Shown here: positions 1 to 13,700 of the stretch, one piece after another
How positions within the stretch are numbered: the first letter of the stretch is position 1
Layout: every line of letters begins with the position of its first letter
From: Scolanthus callimorphus
Taxonomy: Eukaryota; Cnidaria; Anthozoa; Actiniaria; Edwardsiidae
Length of the DNA stretch: 64,000 bases
NCBI GenBank assembly: GCA_033964015.1
Contig: CM066922.1
Span: 22,306,507-22,370,506, forward strand
Direction: 5' to 3'
Notes under the pieces: generated by a model
Databases searched by the model: none
Seen by the model: the letters and a program-made list of their open reading frames with translations, nothing else
What the model was told of the DNA's origin: nothing
Program-made: the position numbers and the translations under genes

Positions 1-1770
1 TCTCCCTGTCCCCAAGGGTATAAAAAATTCACGCACTAAGTGCAAATTTTTTTAGATATTCAAAGAATTTGCAGTTAAACTCATATGCCTTATTTGCTAA
101 AAAATTTGGCCAAACCCAATTTCTCATCCTTGAAGGCAAATTTCCTATGGACCATCATCCTGTTTATAACTGTATCTTTTAAATTATTGCCAACAATAAG
201 CCCTGTATACTTTTAGGGGGAGTTTAAAGTGCCACTAGCACCTAATTTGTCACTTGCCTGAAATGTCACCAAATTCGGCACATAAGTAGAAGACACCATG
301 ATCTTTAGCTCCACATCATGTTTTTTTTGCCAGAAGTTGAAAGGAAAATAGTGTATTTTCACGCGTATTTTCATGGCTCCCTGTGCTGGGTCACGTGCTG
401 GGTCCCTTGGGAATTGACTCTATAAATATCAGGGCGAAAACAGCTCATTAAATTCAAACTTTGGCATGGAAATACGCTATTTTCCTTTCAACTTCTGGCA
501 AAAAAAAAATCACGTAGAGCTAAAGATCATGATGTCTTCTACTTGTGTGCCGAATTTGGTGGCATTTCAGGCAAGTGGAAATTAGGTGCTAGTGGCACTT
601 TAAGGGAGTCACCGTCCCCCTCGGCTCTAAGGGTTTAGCACCTGTAATTCAGACCCTGGCGATTTGTTACTACCAGTACTCTTCACTCACCCAACCGCTA
701 GCATCAGGTGATCAGGGCTAATGGCAAAAGCAGTAACTTCTGACTTTGATCCTTTCAAGACCAACACCTAAACAACAACATCAAAAACTGTCACAATATC
801 TACCAACTCTCCTGCACTTTGCAGGAGTCTCAAGACTGTACACCTTACCTCAATGCAGGGTCCAACATTAACTTTTTTTGCTAAGCGCCATTGGCGACTA
901 ATTAAAAAGTTTTTGTCGCCAAAATGCAAAGATTTAGTCGCCACATCAATGTGGATCTCAGCTGAACTTGGAAAAATGGGGTGCCATTTGGCGACTAGCT
1001 CTAAAATTTTGGTTGCCAAGCCCCGAATTTAGTCATCATTGGCCACCATATGGTCACAGTGTCGGGCCCTGCAAAGGTTAACATTTTGCTTCATTTTTAC
1101 ACATATTTCTCCTGCATTATATCATTGGACATCAGAGCTGTAACCGAAGCTAATTTAAGTTTAAAAGGAAACACGGTTGTGTGTAGCACGTGTATCTACA
1201 AACGAGATGCAAAAGGCCTTATTATTATATTAAAGGTTTAGGTATATCCAGAGAGGTGCAGAAAAGTGGTGAAATTGCATTATAGTTAGATACAATACTC
1301 CCATGCCGGTTTTCGCAAATACCGGGAGGAATGCTTGCAATGGTGAAACAGCTTGCTCACCTTTTCTTGTCGTCTAACATCCCAAACAACAACATCTTCG
1401 AGCGCCCCGGTCGCAGCTGAAACCCCTTTTTATCTTGTTTGTTCAGAAATATAGTATTACATTTCTGGGAAGCTACTACACCGAAGTTTGCAGCAGACTC
1501 ATAGCGAAGGTACGACTTTGTTAGTACCATTATGGCGAAAACTTAGCGATAAATATGCAAGAAGTATGTTATTCCACGTTGTCCGCCATATTGGATTTTT
1601 ACACGTGCGGGAGTAAAAGAGCATGTTACGCATCGCCAATTTGTTAACACAGGAAGCCGAAAGAAAGCGGAAACGCGCGCGAAATGTCTTATGGGAAGGC
1701 TATTTTTCCAAGAACTGACACTGACAGAGTCTAGACAGAGTCACGAGATAAGATACAGTACTTTATCGAA
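1..1770. other. intergenic region upstream of the HEPN/SAMD9-like gene
   Basis: No coding exon is supported here. It contains one inverted-repeat element (224-603, listed separately) and otherwise unique AT-rich DNA. The last 200 bases are more GC-rich and carry a YY1-like block (CCGCCATATTGG, about 1585-1600). No TATA box is obvious, so a TATA-less promoter somewhere at 1550-1770 is an inference from position only. Confidence 0.5.
224..603. repeat. foldback/MITE-like inverted repeat, arms about 135 bp
   Basis: The left arm (224-360) starts TTAAAGTGCCACTAGCACC. The right arm (468-603) ends with its reverse complement, GGTGCTAGTGGCACTTTAA. The match continues inward through the GCCAGAAGTTGAAAGGAAAA block with scattered mismatches. 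There is no coding capacity, consistent with a non-autonomous DNA element. Confidence 0.8.
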
Positions 1771-4700
1771 ATGGCTTCAGTAGTGGAAGAATGCGTTGCC
1801 AGAAATGGCCCAAAAACAAGCGCTAAGAAGAAGAGGAGGGGTAAAACAAAAACTCCAGATGTTACCGAATTTGAGGATACAGATACAAAAGAAATAACCG
1901 CAAATTTTGCATCAGATGGCGACGATAAAGTTGCACCCACTGAAAGCTCCTTCCTCCCTGTCATAGATCCAGCTTCTTCGCTTGAAGGTGCAGCGATGAC
2001 CAAGACAACAACTGATTCAGACTCGCCAGGATCTAATAGGAGGAAGAAAAAGAAGAAAAAGAAAAAGAAAGGAAACAAGAAAATGGGCATTCTGGTTTCC
2101 GATTTCACAGGCGAAGAGACAGTTGCGGGCCCATCGAAGGCCGACCTACAAATGTTTGCCAATGAAAAGTCATTGCTGGAAGCAAATAGCGAAGAGTAAG
2201 ATTTAATACGTTAACGCTCTAATAATGCACCAGTCAATTGACAGTAATGCACCAGTCAATTGACAGCCCCGCACCCCCCCCCCCCCACCCCCCCCCCATT
2301 CGCGCATTAGCGGGGTACTAGCGGGGCTTTCGTACAGAATTCACACTACATTATGCACCAGTCAATTGACAACCCCACACCCCCCCATTCGCGCATTAGC
2401 GGGGCATTCACCTTATTGGCAAGTGAAAGGCAGTGAACGCCTCGGTTTGCGGGGACAATCTGAGAGGTGAATGCACCATCCCCAGAGTAACAATTAAGAG
2501 TGAATGTGCTCCTTGCCCAACGAATTTAGAAAAAATAACACAAAGAATTTTTACTCACTGAAAAGAGTCATGTCAATGGTGCCCAGTTTTCAATGCAGCG
2601 GCAGCCGATCGCAAAGTGCAAAACCATATTTTTCTACTTGCATGTACTTTCGCTAGTGTAGATTAAAATTTAATACGTGTAATTCAAGTAACAAAAATCT
2701 GTATTTGTCGTGTCTTTTGTGAAGTAAGGGCTGTTTATATGGAGGTGAGACAGCCCGGAAAGCGGGCTGGTTTCTGTTGTGTTGTGTCCCGGGGAAGAGA
2801 GTGACTCCCCGCTCGATGTACTGTGTGGAAGCTGTGAAAGAAAGCGCATCTCCCGACCAACGGGGCAGTAATGTAGTGTGAATTCTGTACGAAAGCCCCG
2901 CTAGTACCCCGCTAATGCGCGAATGGGGGGTGCAGGGCTGTCAATTGACTGGTGCATTACTGCCCCGTTGGTCGGGAGATGTGCTTTCTTTCACGGCTTC
3001 CACACAGTACATCGAGCGGGGAGTCACTCTCTTCCCCGGGACACGAACACAACAGAAACCAGCCCGCTTTCCGGGCTGTCTCACTTCCATATGAACGGCC
3101 CCTTACTTCACGAAAGACACGACAAATACAGATTTTGTTACTTGAATTACACGTATTAAATTTTAATCACTAGCGAAAGTACATGCAAGTAGAAAAATAT
3201 GGTTTTATTGCGCTTTGCGACCGGCTGCGGCTGCATTGAACTGGGCACCATTGACATCACTCTTTCAGTGAGTAAAATCCTTTGTGTTATTTTTCTAAAT
3301 TCGTTGGGCAAGGAGCGCATTCACTCTTAATTGTTACCCTGGGGACGGTGCATTCACCTCTCAGATTGTCCCCGCAAACCGAGGCGCTCACTGCCTTTCA
3401 CTTGCCAGAAAGGTGAATGCCCGCTAATGCGCGAATGGGGGGGGTGCAGGGCTGTCAATTGACTGGTGCATAAGCCCCATCTCTCTAAGGGACCAATCAT
3501 CTCATTTGTTTTGTCCACGTAGGGCGGTGGTTTTCTAAATTTACTGAATGTTTAAATTCGCATCCCCGGAAACAATATATGAAACAATCTCCAAGCAAAA
3601 AATGTCGTTTTTCAACACCTCATGGCCAAAACCATATTTGGAATCATTTACCTTATAAGGAAGTGACAGGAGATCCTCTTTTGATAATAATTTCGGCAAA
3701 TAGAGTGGATTTCAGATGACTGTTGTGAGTACTTGGTAATTTGTAATTACTCCTATATGTTTTGTTCAGAATTGGTGTAATTACTTTGCGATTGGTTTCA
3801 CTACAGTCCTATGAAAACCACTCTATAGGTGATACAAAAAATAACCCCCACATGACATCTACGTACATTCTCAAAAAACTTACCTATATCCTTGACCAGA
3901 TTTGGTTGTTGTTTCCAAACTGCCTTGATGTATGTTGGTCAGACCTGGTTCATGTTTTATCACGCTGGCACCAACACCCCCCCAAAATGCGTCATCCAAA
4001 CTTTGACTCTACATGACTTTCCATCCCAAGTGGCTATTTTGATCAAATTTGGTACATAGGATGACATCACAATGATAAATATTTTTCATTAATTTTGACG
4101 TCACTATGATGGTTTGTGACGTCACCAGAGATTGCACAATCGTTTGATCATTTTTACGAATTGAAATATGCACTATTTCTGTAATGGCGATGATACACCT
4201 CAGCAAGAGATGTTGAAAACCGAAAACCGTTTGTTGATAGCATAAAAAACAGCTGAGTTCTAGTTTTTCAAAGATTGACCCCTCCCCTCCCCTAAATATT
4301 TTGTTACAGTAACAAATGTACGGTAAAACAAACTTACTGGTTATTTTTTTCGAGTATTTCGTCAATTGAACCGATTTCTGTTGTTAAGTGTCAAGCAAAA
4401 TGGTATCTAAAATCGTATGATTTTAAAATTTTGAATTTCGTCCTTAGAGCGAAGATAGAAAGCATTGTTAGATTGTGACGTCATAATCTATGACGTCATG
4501 AGTTTACATTTTTGGATTTTAAACACGGAAAATAGATGATCGAGAATGGAAATGATTGCAATTCTTTTGTAGTCAACTAGTATAACTTATATACTAAGAT
4601 ATTTGACTGTGTAATGACGTTACCCTACAAAAATTAATTAATTGTAATTTTTTTCAATTGTTAAGGTAGATCCAACCTTATACGAATCATTAAAAAATCA

Positions 4701-7700
4701 TAACTCAGCTAATATAAACCCAAAACGCAAACGGTTTTCGATTTTCAGCTTCTCTTGTTATAATCTATCATTGCCGCTACAAAAAGCAAGCAGATTCGAC
4801 ATAATAAAAAATAGTCCAATAATTACGTCATCCCCAGTGACGTCACAAACACCATGGCGACCACTCAATAGGTGAAAAATGTGTGTCTTCATAATGTCAT
4901 CCAATGTACGAAGTTTGGTAAAAATAGACACAAAGGGTAGAAAGTTATGTTGAGAATTGATTTTTGCCCACGTTTTGATGACTCATTTAGGGGGGTGGTT
5001 GGTCCCAGCGTGTATGTGTTATTGTGTGGTTCCAGAAAATATCTTTAACACCCTTCTGGGGGGAAGGGGGGGGGGGATGGATATTTTCTGGACACACATT
5101 TGGGCAAAATAGAATAGCAAATCAATTTCTGCAATGCAAGATTTATTCTACTGACTCAAATAGTCTCAATAGAATTGTGTATGGCACCAGTACTGTAGTA
5201 AAAATAACTTTACATCAAAAAGCTGTCTACGTTTCTGCATCTTTATGATAATAAAATGCAGAAATGGACTGTGTTACGACAAATGGCTCATTGAAAAATT
5301 GTGACCCTCCCAAATCCGCTAAAAATCTTGGGGTCCTCGTCCCTTTAAATGAGCTTTAAAAATGTGTGGCCCTCCCCCAAAAAACAAAAAACAACCCCCC
5401 CCCCCCCCGTAAATAAGAAATAGACATGGTTTATTGGTACCATGTATATAAAAATACATAGGCATTAGGTTCCAAGAAATGTGAAATTAAAAACAAATCA
5501 AAAAATACAGATATAATGAGAGCTCCCTCAGTCCCCATGATTTCAAGTAATAACTTAAACTTAATGTGAGATGTATTTTACCATGTCCTTTCACCATGTT
5601 TTATAATTGTTCTCCTCCTAACTTCCAAAGGCATACTCTATGGGCGTCTCTAACTGGTTAAAGTATTTCTTATTCATATAATTTTTTTCCATTTTTTTTT
5701 TCTCATGCCGGTACTGTATTAGGTCCATGGTATGACTAGCTTTACGGGAAAACTAGGTGGATCCAGCAACACATGGTCACTCAGTAAATTTGGATTTTCT
5801 TTTTCAGAATCAACATACTACGAATTTTCAAGCTGTTGTATGGGATAGGATTACCAGCCCTCCGAAATGTGTTCATGAAGATTCACCCCAAATGGTCTAA
5901 TCAGCCTAGTGATGCAACATTCTTAGCAAAAGGAAGCATGAAACTTAAAAGCCACGAACTTACCAGTTTCAACACTGGAAACATTGCCAAGTGGGATTTC
6001 TCGCTGATCACAACTGTGCTCTTGTTCTCAAACGTTTGTGCAAAGGAAGTAAAGAAATTAGGCTACAAAGCTACTTTGCATTCGCTGAAACAGCACAAGA
6101 ACATGTTGCTGAGCCACCCGACCAATGACAAAATGAGTGATGGAGATTTTGAATCATTCTGGTCAGGCATATCAAAGGATTTAATTGCTATTGATGCAGA
6201 TGCAGAAAACATAAACCAGATCCTGGAAGGTAAGTTTCTTCAGCCAAAATATTTATTATATAAAAAGATTTGGCTGTAGTACTTCATGCCCGGATATATG
6301 ATACTGATAGGATCTCACCGAGTTTATGCGAGATAACTAAGGGGGAAATGGTCCAATTGAAAGGCGAGATAAGGGACAAAATGGACAACCTGAATTAGCA
6401 ATTTATAACTGGTGATTTGTACTTGCGAGATAAAGCGAGATATGGAAAAATTGTGCCAATCAGGAAGCTGCGAGATAAGGCAAGATAGGACGAGATAAGG
6501 TCCCAGAGTCGGCCTAATGATTGCCTAGGAGCTCTTCTTTCAACACTGAATTAAGGTTAGCCTCACCCCCTAGGCGTCTTGTGTTAGCTTCGCGTGTCAT
6601 GCAACACATCTGTGATGTCACTAACTGACGACCCGCACAACCAAACGGAAATTTAATACCTGCAATACGTCTGTCGATGGGTAATAAGTGTTTTTAAGTT
6701 ATTTAGGGGTGGCGAATGGTCAATGCGAGAATTCCGAGAACGCGAGAACGCCGCTTTCAAAATCCGAGATCGAGAACTCGATTTGAGATTCGCCATATAA
6801 ACACAACAAACTGGAAAATCCGAGATCCGAGACGACCTGAAAAAAAATCCGAGATCCGAGAACGGCAAATTTAAAAATACGAGAATTCGAGAACGCCTAA
6901 AATTTCGCGAGAAAACAGTTTTTTGAAGGACCATTCGCCACCCCTTTATTTCTACTAATAATTATCACAATTGTTATAGAAAAAACGAATATTTCGATGT
7001 CTAAGATCTCAAGATGTTCTGTACTCGCTTTCTGATTTGCTAACTTCTTACAAAATGGCCCGGTTGACGTAGTCGCACAGTAACTTCGAATATGCAAAAC
7101 GTCAGCAGTAAAATTTATTTGCAATTTCGTAAACATGACAACTAAAAAGTGTGTTTGCCCTCCAGTCATGCTCGGTTGATTTCCCCTTAGGAATCTAGAG
7201 GTCTATTGATAGGCTCGTAAGCGACGTAATAACCACATATTGACTGTTCAACTGCAAATGGCCTATTCTTCTGAAAAGCTGTGGTGTTTGGGATCGATTC
7301 CCAGTTTGAGAAAATTTCCCTTCTGTTGGAGTCGTTATGGAGACTGGTTCGTTTGTGGGTTGGACTGAGTTTAATAAACCGTTTGGCCTGTTTACCTTTC
7401 TTTCTATCCCTGTACAAGGTGGACACTAAAATGGCCCATTGCACTCTTCCTACGGTATAAGTGTAGGTGGATTGTTTCCCGTTGCAATGGCCTCGCGCTA
7501 TCGAAGGCATTTATAGCGGAGCTCCTTAGCGGCCGAAGGCCGCAGAGCGGAGCACCATAGGTATCGCAGGAAGAATACAATAGCTCAAAGTGGAACTCAG
7601 GTATACGATCGACTTCATTTTTCATGGTTCAGCGGTATTCCCATTCTGGTATCGCAGGCGCGTGTCTGCGTGCGTGCCCCACCACAGGTAAACCAAGACC

Positions 7701-10700
7701 CTTTTCACCGTTTATTAATAGAATCCCATGCTATGACTCTATCTCGCGCGCTGATTGGCTGAAATCGAGGGAGATTTTTTGTGGAATTACATGGCTGCAA
7801 AAGTAGAATCTAATGAAAACACAGGACGCCCACGAAATTAAATTTCTACGAAATTAAATTTCGTCGCGGCGATATCGATTTTTCGCGTGAGATTTAGTGT
7901 GGAGTTTCCTCGTCGGGTAATGGATTTACCTATAGAAGTTAGCTACGATAAAAGCAGGGGAAATGTATTTATCTCCATTTTTCGTATCACAGTTTTTCGC
8001 GCGCTTTGTGAAACGTGGGCACACACGCGCCTCCACAAGACACAAAACTCTCGTCTGGTCAATACAACAAGTTTTGGAAACAAAATCTCTCTGGTTCCTC
8101 CAACGTTTCGGGTATTTCTACCCTGGGTATGCAAGGCAATGTCCAGATATTTACTTTACAAGATAATTTCAACGAGAAGCTGTTGGCTAGTTCGACTTAA
8201 AAGTTCTGTCATCGATTGAAAAGTTCTGTCAAATGTTAGAGGTGGAAAGCACATGCAAAACGAAAAACACTACAGGAGCTGCACTTTTTAACAAGAATAA
8301 AGGAGATAGAAAGCCGTAAGGGAACAAGAAATCAAACAAGTAAGCTTTAAAAGTTAAAACATTTTCGATCAGTAAGATAATTCTACTAATTCAAATCATT
8401 TGAAACTCTTTGTAGACTCGATCGCTTTCATAGTCAAATTGGCTTCAGTCACTTTCAGTGTGTTGACACTGAACTGAATGAACACGGAACTGAATGAATT
8501 TTCTCTCATCTAAACATTTATATATTGTAATTTCATGTTTTAAAGATTCGCTATTGCAGCAAAGCCTAATTTCAAGGGACTTTCGTTTTGAGATTCAGAA
8601 AATTGCATCGCTTTCGCACTAGCGCGGCTTTCAAGCACGGCTTTCAATTCCCTTAAATTTAGACTTATTCTCTAAAAATGTCCAGCATGGGATTCAAAGA
8701 AAATCCATTACCTGACTCGGGAATTCCACGCTAAATTTCACTTGAAAAACCGATATCGCTCTCGTCGCTGCGCGACTCGAGCGATATCGGTTTTTCGCGT
8801 GAAATTTAGCGTGGAATTCCCTCGTCAGGCAATGGATTTACCTATAATATCTCAAGAAGGGATGGACCCAGGCGGTGTGCGCGCTACGAGCGTGATGCAT
8901 CATGGGTACTACGTAATCTTCGCTCATTTGCCACACGCCGCCGTTGAGTGCACGTTTGTTAGCGGAGTTCCCGCGGGCGCCGAAGGCGCCCGCGAGCGGA
9001 GCCCCATAGCTACATGCAGGAGAAAAAGGAAAAAAAAAAGTGTATATGCATCCAACGATTCTGTCATGGACTTCCGGTTTGTGCGTTCGTTCGTTCGTTC
9101 GTTCGTCCGGAATGACGTCATCGAAACTAGAAAAATCAAATTCTCAAGAAGGCAACATCGATAGGTGACCAAACTTGGGTAAAGTTATTCTGGAGGCAAG
9201 GGGGTGCACTACAAAGGTCACGTGACATGACGTCATCGATGACGTCATCAAAACTAGAAAAGTCAATATCTCAAGAAGGCAACATCGCTAGGTGACCAAA
9301 CTTGGGTAAAGTTATTTTGGAGGTAAGGGGGGTGCACCACCAAGGTCACGTGACATGACGTAATCGATGACGTCATCGAAAACTAGAAAAGTCAATATCT
9401 CAAAAAGGCAACATCGCTAGGTGACCAAACTTGGGTAAAGTTATTTTGGAGGCAAGGGGAGTGCACCACCAAGGTCACGTGACATGACGTCATCGATGAC
9501 GTCATCAAAACTAGAAATGTCAATATCTCAAGAAGGCAACATCGCTAGGTGACCAAACTTGGGTAAAGTTATTTTGGAGGCAAGGGGAGTGCACCACCAA
9601 GGTCACGTGACATGACGTCATCGATGACGTCATCAAAACTAGAAAAGTCAATATCTCAAGAAGGCAACATCGCTAGGTGACCAAACTTGGGTAAAAATAT
9701 TTTGGACGCAAGGGGGATGCACTACCAAGGTCACGTGACATGACGTCATCGATGACGTCATCAAAACTAGAAATGTCAATATCTCAAGAAGGTAACATCG
9801 CTAGGTGACCAAAACTTGGGTAAAGTTATTTTGGAGGCAAGGGGAGTGCACAATCAAGGTCACGTGACATGACGTCATCGATGACGTTATTAAATCTAGA
9901 AAAGTCTATATCTCGAGAAGGCAACATCGCTAGGCAAACAAACTTGGGTACAGTCGAGAAAACATCCTGAGTATGTGGGTATGAAGCTCTTTGAAATGCA
10001 ACAAAAAAAATCTGAATTTGCAAGTATGGCAATGGAGAACAAGAAGAATGCTTTCTATAGCAAGTGAAGTCGCGATACGTCACATTATTAATCTTTTGCA
10101 GGACTTATAATTTTCCCTAGCAACGGCCCAACAAGATAGGTAAACGCACCCTTTTATAAAAATATGTAACCGGGAGCTCCGCTTTTAGCCAGTGGCTAAA
10201 TCTATATATTATAGTGTATAACAGCTCTCATGATTGTAAGCTGTCCGCAACTTGTGCCATCCTTGCAGCCCGTTAAGTCCTCAAACCTCACCTTGTCTAA
10301 TGGTCGTGTATATTCGACCGCTTGGAGTTCCCTTACGATGAGGAGAAGACCCTTCGGGTTTTTTTTTTGTGGATATTGCACAAAGGACAATCCGATTGGG
10401 AAATTGAACTGCCTCTTTTGTTTGGTTGCAGATGACGTTCTTCAGACAGGTAGATTCTATCGCGAAATGTTTCTTCAGGAATACGCGAATGAGTCGGCTG
10501 TCCAGGCCCAAGTCGACAGAATAGAGAAAAAAATTGACTCGATGGCTAAACTGGCTTATCCGGAGCAAGAGCCAGCTCTTCCGTCATCAGTAGGCCGTGA
10601 TGTGGGTGAGCCAAGCTGGAATGACTGGGTCAGGTTCTGCGAAAGTGTCCGCGAGTTCAATGCTGCCAAGAATCAGTATATCCTGATTACAGATGCTATG

Positions 10701-13700
10701 TCAGCTGAAGACTTGCAGCATTTTTCAAGTTTGAGGAACGTTTCCTGGAAAATGGTCCTCGACTTTGACCCATCTTCAGAACGAAAAGGGATGTACAATG
10801 ACTTCTCGTCAAAAGACGGGAAAGACAGGCTTATCAACATGATAACTCCATCAGAAATAAAAAGCCACCTCACCGCCAACTTAGCAAGGCAGATTGATCC
10901 GAGCAAGACTCAGTGGCTTTTTGTGAACGGACGAGATGATGATAGCCCAGCTGATGGCGGGCCTCAAGGTTTGGCAGATTGGGAAGCATCTTCCGTGAAA
11001 CAAATTAGCAAGTTTTTTAGTTTTTGCTCAGACCCTGATAAATTTGACAAACATAAGCCTATCATCTGTTTGATGCTGCCTTTCCGTGAGAGAAACATCC
11101 CTTATTTGGAAACAACTATCAACAGACTCCTAGAGAACTTTGACGAATTCCCTGTCCAGTTTGTTGCAATAAAACCTGATTTCGGCCCGCTGCCGCACAC
11201 AAAAGTCGATTTCCAAACTTGCAATTTACCTCCTTCACTTCTTAGTTCTGGTCTCAGTGAAATGTTCAATGTTCCTTCTGTCCAAGAGTATAAAATTCCA
11301 ACATCGCAAGAAAACTTAACAGCAAACCTGAAGCAAAATGAGTATTTGTTTCTAAAGGAGTACCTCGATGTGATGTATATAGGCTGCGAAGACCTACTGA
11401 CACCTTACGGCGAAGAGTTGGATGAGCAACAACTGAAAGACGAGCTCGACCGTCACCGCGAGTCTTTTTTGTCAGGCAATTGGATTTCTTTTGCAAGCTT
11501 ATATGATAACCATGATGCCAGAAGAGAGCTAGGGAACGAAGTGAAAAACTTTCTCCAACGTCTTCTGGAGAGCAACGGCCCAAAGCACCCTTCCATTGTA
11601 GAAATACGTCATTCACCTGGAACAGGCGGCACCACAATAGCACGACGCGTCTTGTGGGACCTACATAAATCGTATCCATGTGCCATTGCAAGACTGGAGG
11701 ATCACTATTACGAATACGAAGATGATTGCATCTTTATTAACGCTCTTGCAGATCGAATCAGCACACTGCAAGGGATCTGTCACACAACGCCTGTGGTCCT
11801 GCTTGATGGGAAGCACATGAGAATAGAAGTCCTAACTAGTCGGCTGGCCAGGGTTCTCGAGAACAGAGGTCAAAGAGCAATTCTACTGAAATGTCAACAT
11901 GGTTCCAAACTCAATGTCATCGACTTACCTCCGGACTGTTCTCATGTTGTCAAGCAATTTTCTGTGAATGTTAAGCTCGAAGAATCAGTTACTGATCTGC
12001 ATGAATTCCAAGCAAAGTATAAAGAATACATTGAAGATTTTTCAAATGGGTCCCTCGCACCGAGACGCGTCTTCCATTTTCCACTGATGGCGATGCTCGA
12101 GGGATTTCGCCCGAAGCTGCAACAAATAATATTCGAAACCTTAGATGAAATGTCTCCGCTTGAAAGGGAAATAGCAGTACTTGTCGCTTTTGTCCAGAAA
12201 TATGCAGGGCAGGCAACACCGGCTGCACTTTTGTACAAAGCTTTTAAACAAAACTTTCGTGAAGGAAGAACGAATGAAGGTGTGACTTATGAAGACATAA
12301 ACCAGTTGTTTACTGAACATTTGCTGAATCTAATGGTGTCCGCACATCCGGTTCGAAAGCATCGCACAGGCAGACTGCATCAGCAGGAAGACTTCCCTGA
12401 AATGTATACCTTACAGCACCCCGTGGTTGCCGAACTTGTTTTGAAGAAGTTGCTGCAAGATCAGAAAAGGGATCTCTTTGCTGTTACACGCCAGTTTTTG
12501 AAGTATTCCATCTTCGATGACGGACGTTTCTGGGCTCTCATGAGTGATTTATTCGTTCGTAATAAACCTAATGACAGCCGAAAAGGAACCAAGTTTTCTT
12601 TGCTTTTCGAGGAACTGAAAGATAGAAATACAGAACGTGCAGCAGAGATTTTCCGAGAAGCCGCCGAGAAAACGAATGATGCTTACGTGTTCACAAATGC
12701 TGCTCGCTTCTATGCAAGGAAACTATCTCCGCCTTCATTTCCCAAAGCGAAGGATATGATCGACAGAGCATTTAGAGCAAGAAATGCGAAGTCAAGGACA
12801 AGAATGATATATGACACGAAAGGCCACATTCTGTATTGTGAAATGGAAAGAAAATCAAACGGAAAGAAAATTAAGTCCATAGAAGAGCTCCAAATAGCTG
12901 CAGACGAGGCAATCCAGGCATACAAAAGGGCAAGGGACTTTCCTCCAACGTTTGCATACCCTCTCATTGGAGAAGTAAAAGTTTGGCTTGTCTGCATTGA
13001 GTGGATCATGAAGCATGAGTGTGGTGGAGACTCTGATGAGACCCTAAAGTTCATTTCATCGAAAGCACCTGCATTTTTTCGTACCTGCATAAGCGACTCG
13101 TTTTACCTACTTGACATTGTGGATAATATTGTGCATTCAGAAGTAACATTGCAGCACCCAGAAGATACACAAATTCAAGCCAACAACGTACGACTGTCTT
13201 TGGTGAAAACTTTCAACAAGGGAAAGAAGGGAGGAAGGAGAGCCCCAGAAAGCGTGATACGGACATGCAAGGCTATTTGTTCTGAAGAAAACTTTCCCCA
13301 TTCAACAAAGTCTGAACTGAAGCGACTTCAAGCGCATTTTATTTTGAGCTCCACCGATCAGATCGAAACATTACCAAGGGAGCAGCTTGAATACCTTCGC
13401 AAGCTTTTGGACGACATTGTCTTGGTAGAGGGAATTGGCGGTATGGGATACCACCTGATGAAGATAAGTGTGCTATTTAGTGGGCCACAGTATTACACGT
13501 TGGACAAAGGCCTCAGAATTGTAGATATATGGAGCAAAGCATTCCCTTACGATCCTTTCCCTCACTATTATCAAATGGTCATATCATTTCTTCAAATTCT
13601 TGATGGGAATACTTTCCAGTACACAGCAGAATTTCACAAGGCTAGAAAGATGTGCCAGGAGAGATCTGTGAACCATTATCGTAGTGTTATGTCTACACAC

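Larger units (their letters stand above)
6230..10431 (+). other. intron 2 of the HEPN/SAMD9-like gene
   Basis: The donor is GTAAGTTTC at 6230 and the acceptor TTTGGTTGCAG ends at 10431. The intron is packed with repeats, listed separately: a MITE at 6705-6945, an AGCGGAG-family fragment at 7513-7700, a palindrome at 8702-8836 with a related piece at 7860-7935, and an AGCGGAG element with 128-bp satellite at 8951-10209. The frame upstream of 10432 stays open from 10230 by chance. Confidence 0.75.

Noticed and set aside
1731..2162. Minus-strand 143-codon frame
   Set aside because: Shadow of exon 1 of the HEPN/SAMD9-like gene; its poly-Phe run is the complement of the Lys tract.
10230..10431. 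Upstream extension of the SAMD9-like frame, with an apparent start at 10230
   Set aside because: A strong acceptor (TTTGGTTGCAG) at 10431 and the matching phase of the HEPN exon show that this stretch is intron.
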